19,515 nucleotides of DNA from Thermogladius sp. (GCA_009904025.1 WYEE01000024.1:1-19515), one strand, 5' to 3'; counted from the first letter of the stretch, positions 7,334-14,519 are shown. Notes: generated by a model from the letters alone, not told the origin. Translations and numbers: made by a program.

Positions 7334-8593
7334 ATGGCTCAAACCCTGGTTAAGCCTAAGATACCGGTGGAAAAACAGGTTTTAATGACCGTTAACGGGG
7401 ATGAAGCGGTAGCTTACGCTGTCAAGCAGAGTCTCGTGGACGTTGTGGCAGCCTACCCTATCACCCCGCAGACTATTATAGTGGAGAAGTTCTCCGAGTT
7501 TGTCGCCGACGGCGAGGTTAATACCGTGTTTGTCCCGGTTGAATCAGAGCACTCGGCTATGAGCACGTGTGTGGGTGCGGCAGCCGCTGGTGCTAGGGCC
7601 TTCACAGCTACATCCTCGCAAGGCCTCGCGTTAATGGTTGAAGTAGTCTACATAGCCTCAGCGCTCAGGCTACCCATCGTGATGGCGGTGGTTAACAGGG
7701 CTCTCTCAGCCCCAATCAACATACACAACGACCACAGCGACGCGTACTTGATGAGGGACTCGGGCTGGATTCAGTTGTTTGCCGAGAACGTGCAGGAGGC
7801 GTACGACACTACAATCCAGGCTTTCAGGATAGCTGAGGATGAGAGGGTTCTCCTGCCCGTGGCAGTAAACCTGGATGGCTTCTTCCTAAGCCACACGCTG
7901 GAGAACATCTACATGCTACCCGATGAGAGCGTCCACGATTTCCTGGGAGGTTACAGGAGGGTTAGCAAGGTTAGAGTAGACTACTACGATGAGGAGGTGC
8001 CTTTGGCTTTAAACCCGGCTAGACCCCTAAGCTTCGGCAACCTAGACTTATACGACTACTACTTCGAGCATAAGGTTCAGCAAGTTGAAGCGATGAAAAA
8101 CGTGCCGGAGGTCGTCAGGGAGGTTAACGAGGAGTGGTTTAAGCTGACTGGCAGGAGGTATGGTGATGGAATCATGGATGGGTACGGTATAGAAGACGCG
8201 GATATAATTCTCCTAACAATGGGCAGTGGAGCCGGCACCATGAGGAGTGTGGTGAGGAAGCTTAGGCGCGAGGGACTGAGAGTAGGGTTGTTGAAGCTCA
8301 GGATGTTCAGGCCATTCCCCTTCAAGGATATCGCTGACAAGCTGAGGAATGCCAAGCTTGTGGCAGTAATGGAGAAGGGCATCAGCCCAGGGAGCTATGG
8401 CCCGCTGTTCCTCGAGGTTAACACCGCGTTATATGACTTGAAAGAGAGGCCCATACTCGTCAACTACATCTACGGCCTAGGAGGCAGGGACTTGGTGCCA
8501 GACATGGTGGAGAACATGGTTAAAGGGCTCTTCAAGGAGTTGGAGTCCGGCCTGGTTCAACCAAAGCTCAGGTACCTGGGTGTGAGGGAGTGA
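7334..8593 (+). CDS. porA: Pyruvate:ferredoxin oxidoreductase alpha subunit
   Basis: Pyrimidine-binding alpha subunit of POR. Signatures are NGDEAVAYA, AAYPITPQT, VPVESEHSAMSTCVGAAAAG, TATSSQGLALMVEVVYIASA and RLPIVMAVVNRALSAPINIH. The ALSAPINI...RDSGWIQ stretch resembles pyruvate-specific archaeal PorA more than VorA, which normally has an AMAPPW-like sequence there. GLGGRD near the C terminus is also standard. From ATG 7334 it is 419 residues, slightly longer than the usual 390-400 because of an N-terminal extension. It is separated from porB by about 10 nt. Confidence 0.94.
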   Translation: MAQTLVKPKIPVEKQVLMTVNGDEAVAYAVKQSLVDVVAAYPITPQTIIVEKFSEFVADGEVNTVFVPVESEHSAMSTCVGAAAAGARAFTATSSQGLALMVEVVYIASALRLPIVMAVVNRALSAPINIHNDHSDAYLMRDSGWIQLFAENVQEAYDTTIQAFRIAEDERVLLPVAVNLDGFFLSHTLENIYMLPDESVHDFLGGYRRVSKVRVDYYDEEVPLALNPARPLSFGNLDLYDYYFEHKVQQVEAMKNVPEVVREVNEEWFKLTGRRYGDGIMDGYGIEDADIILLTMGSGAGTMRSVVRKLRREGLRVGLLKLRMFRPFPFKDIADKLRNAKLVAVMEKGISPGSYGPLFLEVNTALYDLKERPILVNYIYGLGGRDLVPDMVENMVKGLFKELESGLVQPKLRYLGVRE

Positions 8594-8597
8594 GGTG
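8592..8597 (+). promoter_or_regulatory. porB: Ribosome binding site deciding the porB start
   Basis: GAGGTG overlaps the porA stop codon and lies 6 nt before ATG 8604. The in-frame GTG at 8595 is inside the site and is therefore an unlikely start. Confidence 0.6.
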
Positions 8598-8603
8598 GTT
8601 GGG

Positions 8604-9662
8604 ATGGTTGTGAAGACCATACCCGAGTTCCCTGTTAAGAAGGGCGAGCCAGCCTACAAGCTGTGGTTGTTCGAGCCTGGGGAGAGGAAAGAGATGCCTC
8701 TAGTGTTCAACCTGAGGCAACTAGCAGAGACGAGGAGGCCTGCCCTACTACCAGGCCACAGGTTGTGCGCCGGGTGCGCGGCCCCGATCGTCGTCAAGCT
8801 GGCTAGCTTCGCGTTCAGGGGGCCAACAATTGTTGTGACAGCGACTGGTTGCCTGGAGGTTTCATCCACGATTTTTCCCTACACTAGTTGGGCGGTCCCC
8901 TGGATACACAACGCGTTCGAGAACGCTGCGGCCACGGCCTCGGGTATTGAAGCGGCTGTTAAAGCTTTGAAGAAGACGGGTAGACTTCCCTACGACCAAG
9001 TGGATGTAGTTGTCTTCGCTGGCGACGGGGGCACATTCGACATCGGCTTCCAGTCGCTGAGCGGCGCCGCTGAGAGGGGCCATGACTTTCTCTACATACT
9101 CTACGATAACGAGGCATACATGAACACCGGGATACAGAGGAGTGGTGGAACACCCAAATACGCCTGGACTACAACTTCGCCTGTGGGTTCAGTTTTACCG
9201 GGTAAAATGGAGAGTAAGAAGCCTATCGCCGAGATAATGGTCGCGCATAGGATACCCTACGTGGCCACTGCGACTCCAGCGCACTGGATGGACTTTATGA
9301 AGAAGGTTAGGAAGGGCATCGAGGTTGAGGGGCCTGCGTTCATACACGCGTTGAGTAGTTGCGACAGGGGTTGGAGGCATGACACAGCCATCACACTTGA
9401 AGTCACTAGGAGAGCAGTGGACACATGCTACTTCCCCTTGTGGGAGTGGACTCCTCAATCAGGCTACATGCTCACAGACAGGAGCTTGGCGATTGCGAGG
9501 AACCCCCAGTTGAAGCAACCGATAGAGAAATACCTGGAGTTACAGGGCAGGTTCAGGCACTTGCTGAAGCCCGAGAACAAGCACCTTGTTAAGGAACTCC
9601 AGGAACTAGTTGACGCCGCCTGGGAGGAGTTGTTGAGGAAGGCGAGTAACGCGCCGCGGTGA
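8604..9662 (+). CDS. porB: Pyruvate:ferredoxin oxidoreductase beta subunit, TPP-binding
   Basis: Catalytic beta subunit with TPP and a 4Fe-4S cluster. Visible motifs are PGHRLCAGCAAP with Cys55 and Cys58, ATGCLEVSS with Cys83, GDGGTFDIG (140-148) and YDNEAYMNTGIQRSGGTP (from 167) for TPP/Mg binding. The fourth cluster cysteine is probably Cys253 in SSCDRGW. Pyrococcus-type enzymes have PCPTGW here, so the loop context is unusual although the Cys is kept. At 352 residues it is a little longer than the usual 310-330, because of an N-terminal extension of about 45 residues before the first Cys pair. It is the last oxidoreductase gene; its stop overlaps the start of the protease gene (GTGA). Confidence 0.94.
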   Translation: MVVKTIPEFPVKKGEPAYKLWLFEPGERKEMPLVFNLRQLAETRRPALLPGHRLCAGCAAPIVVKLASFAFRGPTIVVTATGCLEVSSTIFPYTSWAVPWIHNAFENAAATASGIEAAVKALKKTGRLPYDQVDVVVFAGDGGTFDIGFQSLSGAAERGHDFLYILYDNEAYMNTGIQRSGGTPKYAWTTTSPVGSVLPGKMESKKPIAEIMVAHRIPYVATATPAHWMDFMKKVRKGIEVEGPAFIHALSSCDRGWRHDTAITLEVTRRAVDTCYFPLWEWTPQSGYMLTDRSLAIARNPQLKQPIEKYLELQGRFRHLLKPENKHLVKELQELVDAAWEELLRKASNAPR

Positions 9663-10153
9663 CCTCGATTAAACCAGGTTTTTTGAAAGAGCTAGACCTC
9701 GAGAAAACGCTTGCCGCTTGTGTAGGCTCCCCTCTAAGGGGAGATGACAGGATAGGGCTAGTGGTATGCGAGGAGCTCTCTAAATGCGGGTTCCCAAGTG
9801 TTAAATGCGAATACGGTCTCGAGAACTGCATCCAAGACATCGAGGAGGCTAAACCTGGGGCATTGCTGATAATAGACGCGGTGTACTCGGATAAACTCGG
9901 TGAAGGCGATGTAGTGTTGATCAACCCGGAGGAAGCGTCTGACTACGCTATCCCTACAACACACAGCTTACCTATGAGGCTTGTCATAGACATGCTGTTG
10001 AAGCAGGGTGTGATAGGGCGAGCCCTCATACTCGGTATATCTGTGAAGAAGCTGGACGTCTCCCTAGAAATCTCCCCTAGGGTTCTGGAAGCGGGTTTAC
10101 TACTTTCCAAGTCCCTCTGCGATACTTTTCACAAGGCTAGGATAGAGGAGTAG
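9659..10153 (+). CDS. HycI-like hydrogenase maturation protease (peptidase M52)
   Basis: A nickel-dependent endopeptidase family that trims the C terminus of the [NiFe] hydrogenase large subunit after metal insertion. The opening ACVGSPLRGDDRIG matches the GN.L.GDDG.G motif, with Asp30 equivalent to the metal ligand Asp16 of E. coli HycI. Asp73 (LLIIDAV) and His102 (TTHSLPM) match the other two ligands. TTHSLPM followed by an ID.L helix resembles the HycI branch, which serves group 4 membrane hydrogenases. The 164-residue length is normal. The GTG start overlaps the porB stop, so it is coupled to the por operon. No hydrogenase gene is in the window. Its 3' end overlaps the opposite flavoprotein gene by 54 bp. 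Confidence 0.87.
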   Translation: MTSIKPGFLKELDLEKTLAACVGSPLRGDDRIGLVVCEELSKCGFPSVKCEYGLENCIQDIEEAKPGALLIIDAVYSDKLGEGDVVLINPEEASDYAIPTTHSLPMRLVIDMLLKQGVIGRALILGISVKKLDVSLEISPRVLEAGLLLSKSLCDTFHKARIEE

Positions 10154-11194
10154 GGGTGATATAATGGACTTAACTCCTAGCTTATAGTGCTCGTCGTAGT
10201 CCATGTAGTTGAATAACCCGCTCGAGTTCACGAGCTTCAAGAACACGGGGGATAACAGCCGCTGAGTCTTTGTTGAGGCTAGGATAGACTCAGCCCTGTT
10301 GAAGGAAGCTAATTTCTCAACTTCTTTAACGTAGTTCTCCGGCTTGCCTCCAATCGCTTCAACGAGTTTAGGCGCAAGCCTCACTATGTAGTATAGACCG
10401 CCGTAGGTGAAGGGTTTAATTAACCCGAGGGCGTCACCTATGAAGAATACTCTCCCACCTACATGGGGTCTCGAGATAAACCCCGGTTCGACGACAACGC
10501 CCCCGAAAAACCGGAAAACCTTCTTGAAGGGGACTCTCATCCTCTTGGAGAGGCTCCGTAACATAATCCTCGGGTCTGCTAGGTGCCTCCCGGTGATGTA
10601 GCCTGCGATACCTACATCACTATCCAGCGGGAGAAACCATGAGAAAAAAGCCTTTCGAGGGCTGAGATCCACGTGAACAGCGTCGTCCCCGCTGTCGTGT
10701 CCTACAAACGCTTGGACACCGTATAAAAGCCCTCTCCTACCGCTGTGGAAAAAAGTGTAGAATTCGCTTCTAGCACCGTCTGCTACCACGATCTTGTCGA
10801 AGACATAGGTTCCCTCACCAACCCTAACGGTTGTGAGGCCTCCTGGTTTAGCCCGCGCCCCGGTTTTAACCACGTGCCCTAGTGATTGGGCCTTCTCGGC
10901 TAGTTTCTCCTCGAGGAGGGGTCTCCTCAAGTAGAAAGCTATCTCATCACCGAACTCAATAGTGTAGTCTCCTAGACTCGTGTGGAAGATGAATCTCTTG
11001 TATCCCCGCCCCACGACCCTGCTTGTCAGGAGTTGGGAGAGAAAGCTGGCTGTATACCGGCCTACAAGACTCGTGCAATGCCTTGGTAAGCCGACTCTAG
11101 GGTGCTCCTCGAAGACTACTACTTCGTGATCCCTGGTCAGGGAGGCTACTAGGAGTCCCGCCGGCCCCCCTCCAACAACCCCTATTCTACTCAT
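10100..11194 (-). CDS. FAD-dependent oxidoreductase, short geranylgeranyl-reductase-like
   Basis: A flavoprotein of the p-hydroxybenzoate hydroxylase fold. The FAD dinucleotide motif VVGGGPAG is at 6-13, with FEE at the end of the second strand. LPRHCTSLVG (Cys40) corresponds to the Cys loop of geranylgeranyl reductases. FFIGDALGLIKPFTYGG near residue 250 is the second FAD-binding GD motif. At 364 residues it is shorter than the 455-residue paralogue at 16750-18117 and lacks the PGGYWW(M/Y)FP box. Its substrate is unknown: an isoprenoid lipid or quinone is possible but not shown. The ATG shares its A with the stop of the decarboxylase gene (TAATG), so the two form a coupled pair. Confidence 0.85.
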   Translation of the reverse strand: MSRIGVVGGGPAGLLVASLTRDHEVVVFEEHPRVGLPRHCTSLVGRYTASFLSQLLTSRVVGRGYKRFIFHTSLGDYTIEFGDEIAFYLRRPLLEEKLAEKAQSLGHVVKTGARAKPGGLTTVRVGEGTYVFDKIVVADGARSEFYTFFHSGRRGLLYGVQAFVGHDSGDDAVHVDLSPRKAFFSWFLPLDSDVGIAGYITGRHLADPRIMLRSLSKRMRVPFKKVFRFFGGVVVEPGFISRPHVGGRVFFIGDALGLIKPFTYGGLYYIVRLAPKLVEAIGGKPENYVKEVEKLASFNRAESILASTKTQRLLSPVFLKLVNSSGLFNYMDYDEHYKLGVKSIISPLLLYPSLVKSIAEGLGK

Positions 11195-11568
11195 TAACCC
11201 TCCTCGTAGTCTCTAGGGGAAGTCCTCATCGTAAACTTCTTGGCCTTCAACGCTCTCACAATATGGTTGAAAGCCGCTTCCGGATTGCTTTTCTCACCGC
11301 ACGTGTAGACGTCGACTGTGGCGAAGGATAACTCGGGCCATGTGTGGATTGAGATATGGCTTTCTAAAACCACCGCGAAAACCGTGACACCGGGGTCAAT
11401 CTTCCAGGTCTTTAAATCGAGGATCGTGAAATTGCCTACTTTAGCCGCCTCTACAACCACGCTGGCAAGGTAGTCTGGGTTGCTGAGTAAATCAGGGTCG
11501 CACCCATACAACTCGCCGTAAACGTGCTTCCCCACAACCCTCTTCAAATGTTCAGCGTAAGCCTGCAT
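11194..11568 (-). CDS. speH: Pyruvoyl-dependent S-adenosylmethionine or arginine decarboxylase proenzyme
   Basis: A self-processing decarboxylase for polyamine synthesis. The sequence ESHISIHTWPE contains the cleavage bond Glu69-Ser70, where Ser70 becomes the pyruvoyl group. His75 and Cys90 keep the +5 and +20 spacing of the AdoMetDC catalytic residues. In crenarchaea a paralogue of this family has become arginine decarboxylase. The N-terminal KHVYGELYGCD and the DLKTWK segment remind me of that paralogue, so either activity is possible. ATG 11568 is chosen because GGTGA lies 5 nt upstream; the GTG at 11577 is inside that site. From ATG the protein has 124 residues. It is first in an operon with the flavoprotein. 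Confidence 0.9.
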   Translation of the reverse strand: MQAYAEHLKRVVGKHVYGELYGCDPDLLSNPDYLASVVVEAAKVGNFTILDLKTWKIDPGVTVFAVVLESHISIHTWPELSFATVDVYTCGEKSNPEAAFNHIVRALKAKKFTMRTSPRDYEEG

Positions 11569-11573
11569 ATAAG

Positions 11574-11578
11574 TCACC
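11574..11578 (-). promoter_or_regulatory. speH: Ribosome binding site deciding the decarboxylase start
   Basis: The minus strand reads GGTGA, 5 nt before ATG 11568. It overlaps the alternative GTG start at 11577 and so argues against it. Confidence 0.5.
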
Positions 11579-11602
11579 TATCTACTAATTCCCCCCGGGG
11601 GT

Positions 11603-11610
11603 CTTTTAAA
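11603..11610 (-). promoter_or_regulatory. TATA box for the decarboxylase-flavoprotein pair
   Basis: The minus strand reads TTTAAAAG, centred about 39 nt before ATG 11568, predicting transcription start near 11581 and a leader of roughly 13 nt. A C/G-rich tract CCCCCCGGGGG lies just downstream at 11591-11601. Confidence 0.5.
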
Positions 11611-11674
11611 GGTTACACCCCCCTCCCCCTCGCGCGATCAAGGGTGTGGGGTTTAATCTATTGGAGGGGTGGGA

Positions 11675-11708
11675 TTTATATGTCGTCATACAAAAAATAG
11701 GTATTTAT
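11675..11708 (+). promoter_or_regulatory. Promoter region of the phosphohexomutase gene
   Basis: Two candidate TATA boxes lie here: TTTATAT at 11675-11681 and TATTTAT at 11702-11708. The second would place the transcript start near 11731, just before the GGTG at 11733-11736 that lies 5 nt from TTG 11742. The first would give a leader near 40 nt. Confidence 0.4.
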
Positions 11709-11741
11709 CGTGTAATACCATTTGGATAAGTTGGTGTCTGC

Positions 11742-13136
11742 TTGAGATTATTCGGGACCGCCGGTATCAGGATGAGGTATCCCGGCGAGATCAACGCTGT
11801 TCTAGCCTACAAGATAGGTTTAGCCGTCTCCAAACTAGGTTTATCCCGGAGGGCGTATATCGTCCACGACTCTAGGACGACGAGCCCTCTAATAACATTA
11901 AGCACAGCAGCCGGGCTAATGTCGGGGGGCGTAGACGTATATCTATTGGGCTTGGCCCCCACACCCCTGGCAGGCTACGCTGCTAGGAAGAGGAGGAGCC
12001 TCGGGGTCAGCGTGACGGCAAGCCACAACCCACCGGAATACAACGGGTTGAAATTCTACGATACCGAGGGCTTCGAGTTTACGAGGGATTTAGAGAGGGT
12101 CGTCGAAGAATACGTGGATAAAGGTATCCAACCTCTAGGCTGGGATATGGTTGGTGGATTCACCTACGAGACGGAGTTAGTCAACGACTACATGGAGGAG
12201 TTATACGAGCTCGCTAGACCCTCGAGGAAGACGTGGACCCCCAGGGTTGTCGTCGACTTAGCTAACGGTGTAGCAGGCTCTATAACACCCCTCCTCCTGA
12301 GGAGGATTGGAGTTATTCCCCTCACCATCAATGCTAACCCAGACGGCTTCTTCCCAGTCCGGGTCCCGGAGCCTAGGAAAGACGTGTTGGAACCTTATCT
12401 CAAATTCTACGCCGAGGTTAACCCTGCTGTGATACTGGCGCACGACGGCGACGCGGATAGGCTTTCCGTCCTAGACGTTGAAGAGGGCTTCATCAGGCAG
12501 GACAGGATCATAGCCTTCTTCATCGACGAGCTGGCAGGTGGCGCCAGCGGTAGGATTGTAGTGAGCGTTGACACAGGCAGGGTTATAGACGAGGTGGCGG
12601 AGAGGCATGGCTTGAAGGTAGAGCGGTATATCCTTGGTAAAACACATGAGAGGGTCAAGGAGGATCCTGGAATAGTGGTCGCGGCTGAGCCGTGGAAGCT
12701 AATATACCCTAGGTGGGGGCCCTGGGTCGACGGGATCCTTCAGGCAGCTCTCATAGGCAAAGTCGTCGTCGAAGAGGGTAAGAGGTTCACGAAGATACTT
12801 GAGGAGAGAGGTATCAGAAACTACCCCTGGGATAGGAGGAGTTTCAGAATTAAGCCAGCCGAGAAGCTGGAAACGATTTTCCAGGACTTGGAGGCTGCTT
12901 TGAGAAATCTTCTAGGCGAGCCTATTGCCGAGAACAGGGTAGACGGCGTGAGATACGATTATGATGATGGATCGTGGATTTTGATCAGGGTTAGCGGTAC
13001 CGAGCCTAAGATAAGGGTCTACATGGAGTCTTTGTCTAGGGATAAACTAAGTGGTATGGTGGACAGGGTTGAGAGAGAGGTGAGGAGAGCTGTGGAGGTA
13101 AATAATGCTCAGATAGAAGAGGTGACTATCGGCTAG
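11742..13136 (+). CDS. Phosphohexomutase (phosphomannomutase/phosphoglucomutase/GlmM family)
   Basis: An alpha-D-phosphohexomutase that interconverts 1- and 6-phosphates of a hexose or hexosamine. The start is LFGTAGIR. The phosphoserine loop TASHNP has Ser94. The Mg loop DGDADR lies at 235-240. The C-terminal phosphate-binding loop RVSGTEPKIR is at 416-425. The sugar-recognition loop, normally GGE.SGH or GGEPNG, is here AAEPWKLIYPRWGPWVDG from 314, keeping the Glu but lacking the glycines and the SGH. Because that loop decides the sugar, the substrate is open. Length 464 is normal. TTG is the only good start at the conserved N terminus. The 3' end overlaps the HAD gene by 4 bp convergently. 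Confidence 0.93.
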   Translation: MRLFGTAGIRMRYPGEINAVLAYKIGLAVSKLGLSRRAYIVHDSRTTSPLITLSTAAGLMSGGVDVYLLGLAPTPLAGYAARKRRSLGVSVTASHNPPEYNGLKFYDTEGFEFTRDLERVVEEYVDKGIQPLGWDMVGGFTYETELVNDYMEELYELARPSRKTWTPRVVVDLANGVAGSITPLLLRRIGVIPLTINANPDGFFPVRVPEPRKDVLEPYLKFYAEVNPAVILAHDGDADRLSVLDVEEGFIRQDRIIAFFIDELAGGASGRIVVSVDTGRVIDEVAERHGLKVERYILGKTHERVKEDPGIVVAAEPWKLIYPRWGPWVDGILQAALIGKVVVEEGKRFTKILEERGIRNYPWDRRSFRIKPAEKLETIFQDLEAALRNLLGEPIAENRVDGVRYDYDDGSWILIRVSGTEPKIRVYMESLSRDKLSGMVDRVEREVRRAVEVNNAQIEEVTIG

Positions 13137-13825
13137 AGTAGTCTCCTCAAAAAGCCTGCTAGGTCATCCTGTCTAACCTCGACCACATTCCCCGGGTTCA
13201 TGTGTCTATTGTACTCGTTCCTAACGAAGACAGGGTTCTCTACTTCGGGGAAAACCTCCATATCGCTCTCGCTATCACCGAAGTAGGAGACCCAGTTTAA
13301 TCCAAGTAGTCTCCTCACAAAAGAGACGCCGCGGGCTTTACTGGCCTCGGCAACGTAGATTTCGAGGAATGGGCGTTGGTATTTAAAGAGGTATAAGCCC
13401 GCTTCAACAGCTTTCTCCTCTACACCTATCACATCCACCGGTTTTCCAACACACCTTCTCCAGCTTATTCCTAGCCCCATCGTCCAACCCATCATATTCT
13501 TCTTCAACTCCACTCTGAGACAACTTGTCTTCAAGGTACCGGCAAGGTTGTGGAGGAGGCTTGACTTAGCCTTGTCCAACGCTTTGAGAGGGTAGATCAG
13601 CATCCCTTCTATCAGGATCTCGAGCCCGCAGATCCCTATGTAACCGTCTGCGACTGGTACCTGCTTAACAAGGAACTCCGTACTTCTCGTCGAGGCTATT
13701 AGGATTTTGTACTTGCCTTTAAGCTCCTCGAGAATCCTTATGATGCCTGGTAGAGGCGATTCGCCCCCGACCTCGGCTAGGACACCGTCATAGTCGAAGA
13801 CCAGGGCTCTACTACTCAACCACAC
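13133..13825 (-). CDS. HAD-superfamily phosphatase (C2-cap, trehalose-6-phosphate-phosphatase-like)
   Basis: A Mg-dependent phosphatase of the haloacid dehalogenase superfamily. Motif I FDYDGVL has nucleophile Asp11 and acid Asp13. Motif II is IASTRS with Ser45/Thr46. Motif III is Lys163 in EASKARGVSF, and motif IV is YFGDSESDM with Asp184 and Asp188. The cap lies between motifs II and III (about 75-155), as in the C2 class that holds trehalose-6-phosphate, sucrose-phosphate and mannosyl-3-phosphoglycerate phosphatases. Length is 230 residues. The GTG start has GAGGGG 4 nt upstream; TTG 13819 is an alternative. It follows upp after 25 nt, so the two are likely co-transcribed. The physiological substrate is unknown. 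Confidence 0.87.
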   Translation of the reverse strand: MWLSSRALVFDYDGVLAEVGGESPLPGIIRILEELKGKYKILIASTRSTEFLVKQVPVADGYIGICGLEILIEGMLIYPLKALDKAKSSLLHNLAGTLKTSCLRVELKKNMMGWTMGLGISWRRCVGKPVDVIGVEEKAVEAGLYLFKYQRPFLEIYVAEASKARGVSFVRRLLGLNWVSYFGDSESDMEVFPEVENPVFVRNEYNRHMNPGNVVEVRQDDLAGFLRRLL

Positions 13826-13850
13826 CCAACCCCTCTACGTCTCCCATTGG

Positions 13851-14519
13851 TTACTCCCCGAAAGCCCTGTCGCCTGCGTCACCGAGCCCGGGCACGATGT
13901 AGCCTTTCTCGTTGACCTCTGGATCAATCGAGGCGATGTAAACGGTGGCTTCAATGTTGTATGCCTCGACTATAGGCCTGATCCTCTCTATAGCCAGCGG
14001 TGTGGCGATCGCCCCCACGATCAACACCCTCCTCGGCTTCCTCCTGCTCAGGATGATCTTTAGGATCTCTCTTATAGTAGAGCCCGTGGCGAGCATTGGG
14101 TCGACAATAAGAACCGTGTCCTCCCTGGTGATGGTGGGTAACCGGATATAAGTGATCTCCACGTCGAAAGTCTTGTCGGGGTACATGCCTTTCTCCTCAA
14201 CCCTCCTAGCTGAGACTACTCCCTGTCTAGCATTGTAGAATATCTTGATGAGACCTTCTGTCATCGGCATACCGGCTCTCAAGACAGTCACGATCACCAC
14301 TTTATCCATGTCCTTGAACCTAACCCCCCTCGTCTTAACCCCCAGCGGGGTTTCGACTTCAACCTCCTCGAGCTCGAAGTCTCTCGCTATCTCGAAGCCC
14401 ATTGCCCTGCCTAATCTAACCATGGCTTTCCTGAACTCGATTTGCTTAATACTCTTGTCTCTAAGTGTGGTGAGGACGACTTGAATATAGGGGTGCTCTA
14501 ACACCTTAACTTTCAGCAA
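13851..14519 (-). CDS. upp: Uracil phosphoribosyltransferase
   Basis: Makes UMP from uracil and PRPP for pyrimidine salvage. The PRPP loop is VDPMLATGST at 139-148. The uracil-binding C terminus, GYIVPGLGDAGDRAFG, is complete. TVLRAGMPM near 78-86 is the PPi loop. At 222 residues it is slightly longer than most (about 210-216). The conserved N terminus begins at TTG 14519; the upstream AAGGGCT is a poor ribosome site, and a TATA box 33 nt upstream suggests a near-leaderless mRNA. It is the first gene of a pair with the HAD phosphatase. Confidence 0.96.
   Translation of the reverse strand: MLKVKVLEHPYIQVVLTTLRDKSIKQIEFRKAMVRLGRAMGFEIARDFELEEVEVETPLGVKTRGVRFKDMDKVVIVTVLRAGMPMTEGLIKIFYNARQGVVSARRVEEKGMYPDKTFDVEITYIRLPTITREDTVLIVDPMLATGSTIREILKIILSRRKPRRVLIVGAIATPLAIERIRPIVEAYNIEATVYIASIDPEVNEKGYIVPGLGDAGDRAFGE

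Noticed and set aside
11581..11660. C/G-rich tracts (CCCCCCGGGGG, CCCCCCTCCCCCT) as a structured RNA or terminator
   Set aside because: They are short homopolymer runs without a convincing extended stem or a following T-run; more likely spacer sequence around the divergent promoters.
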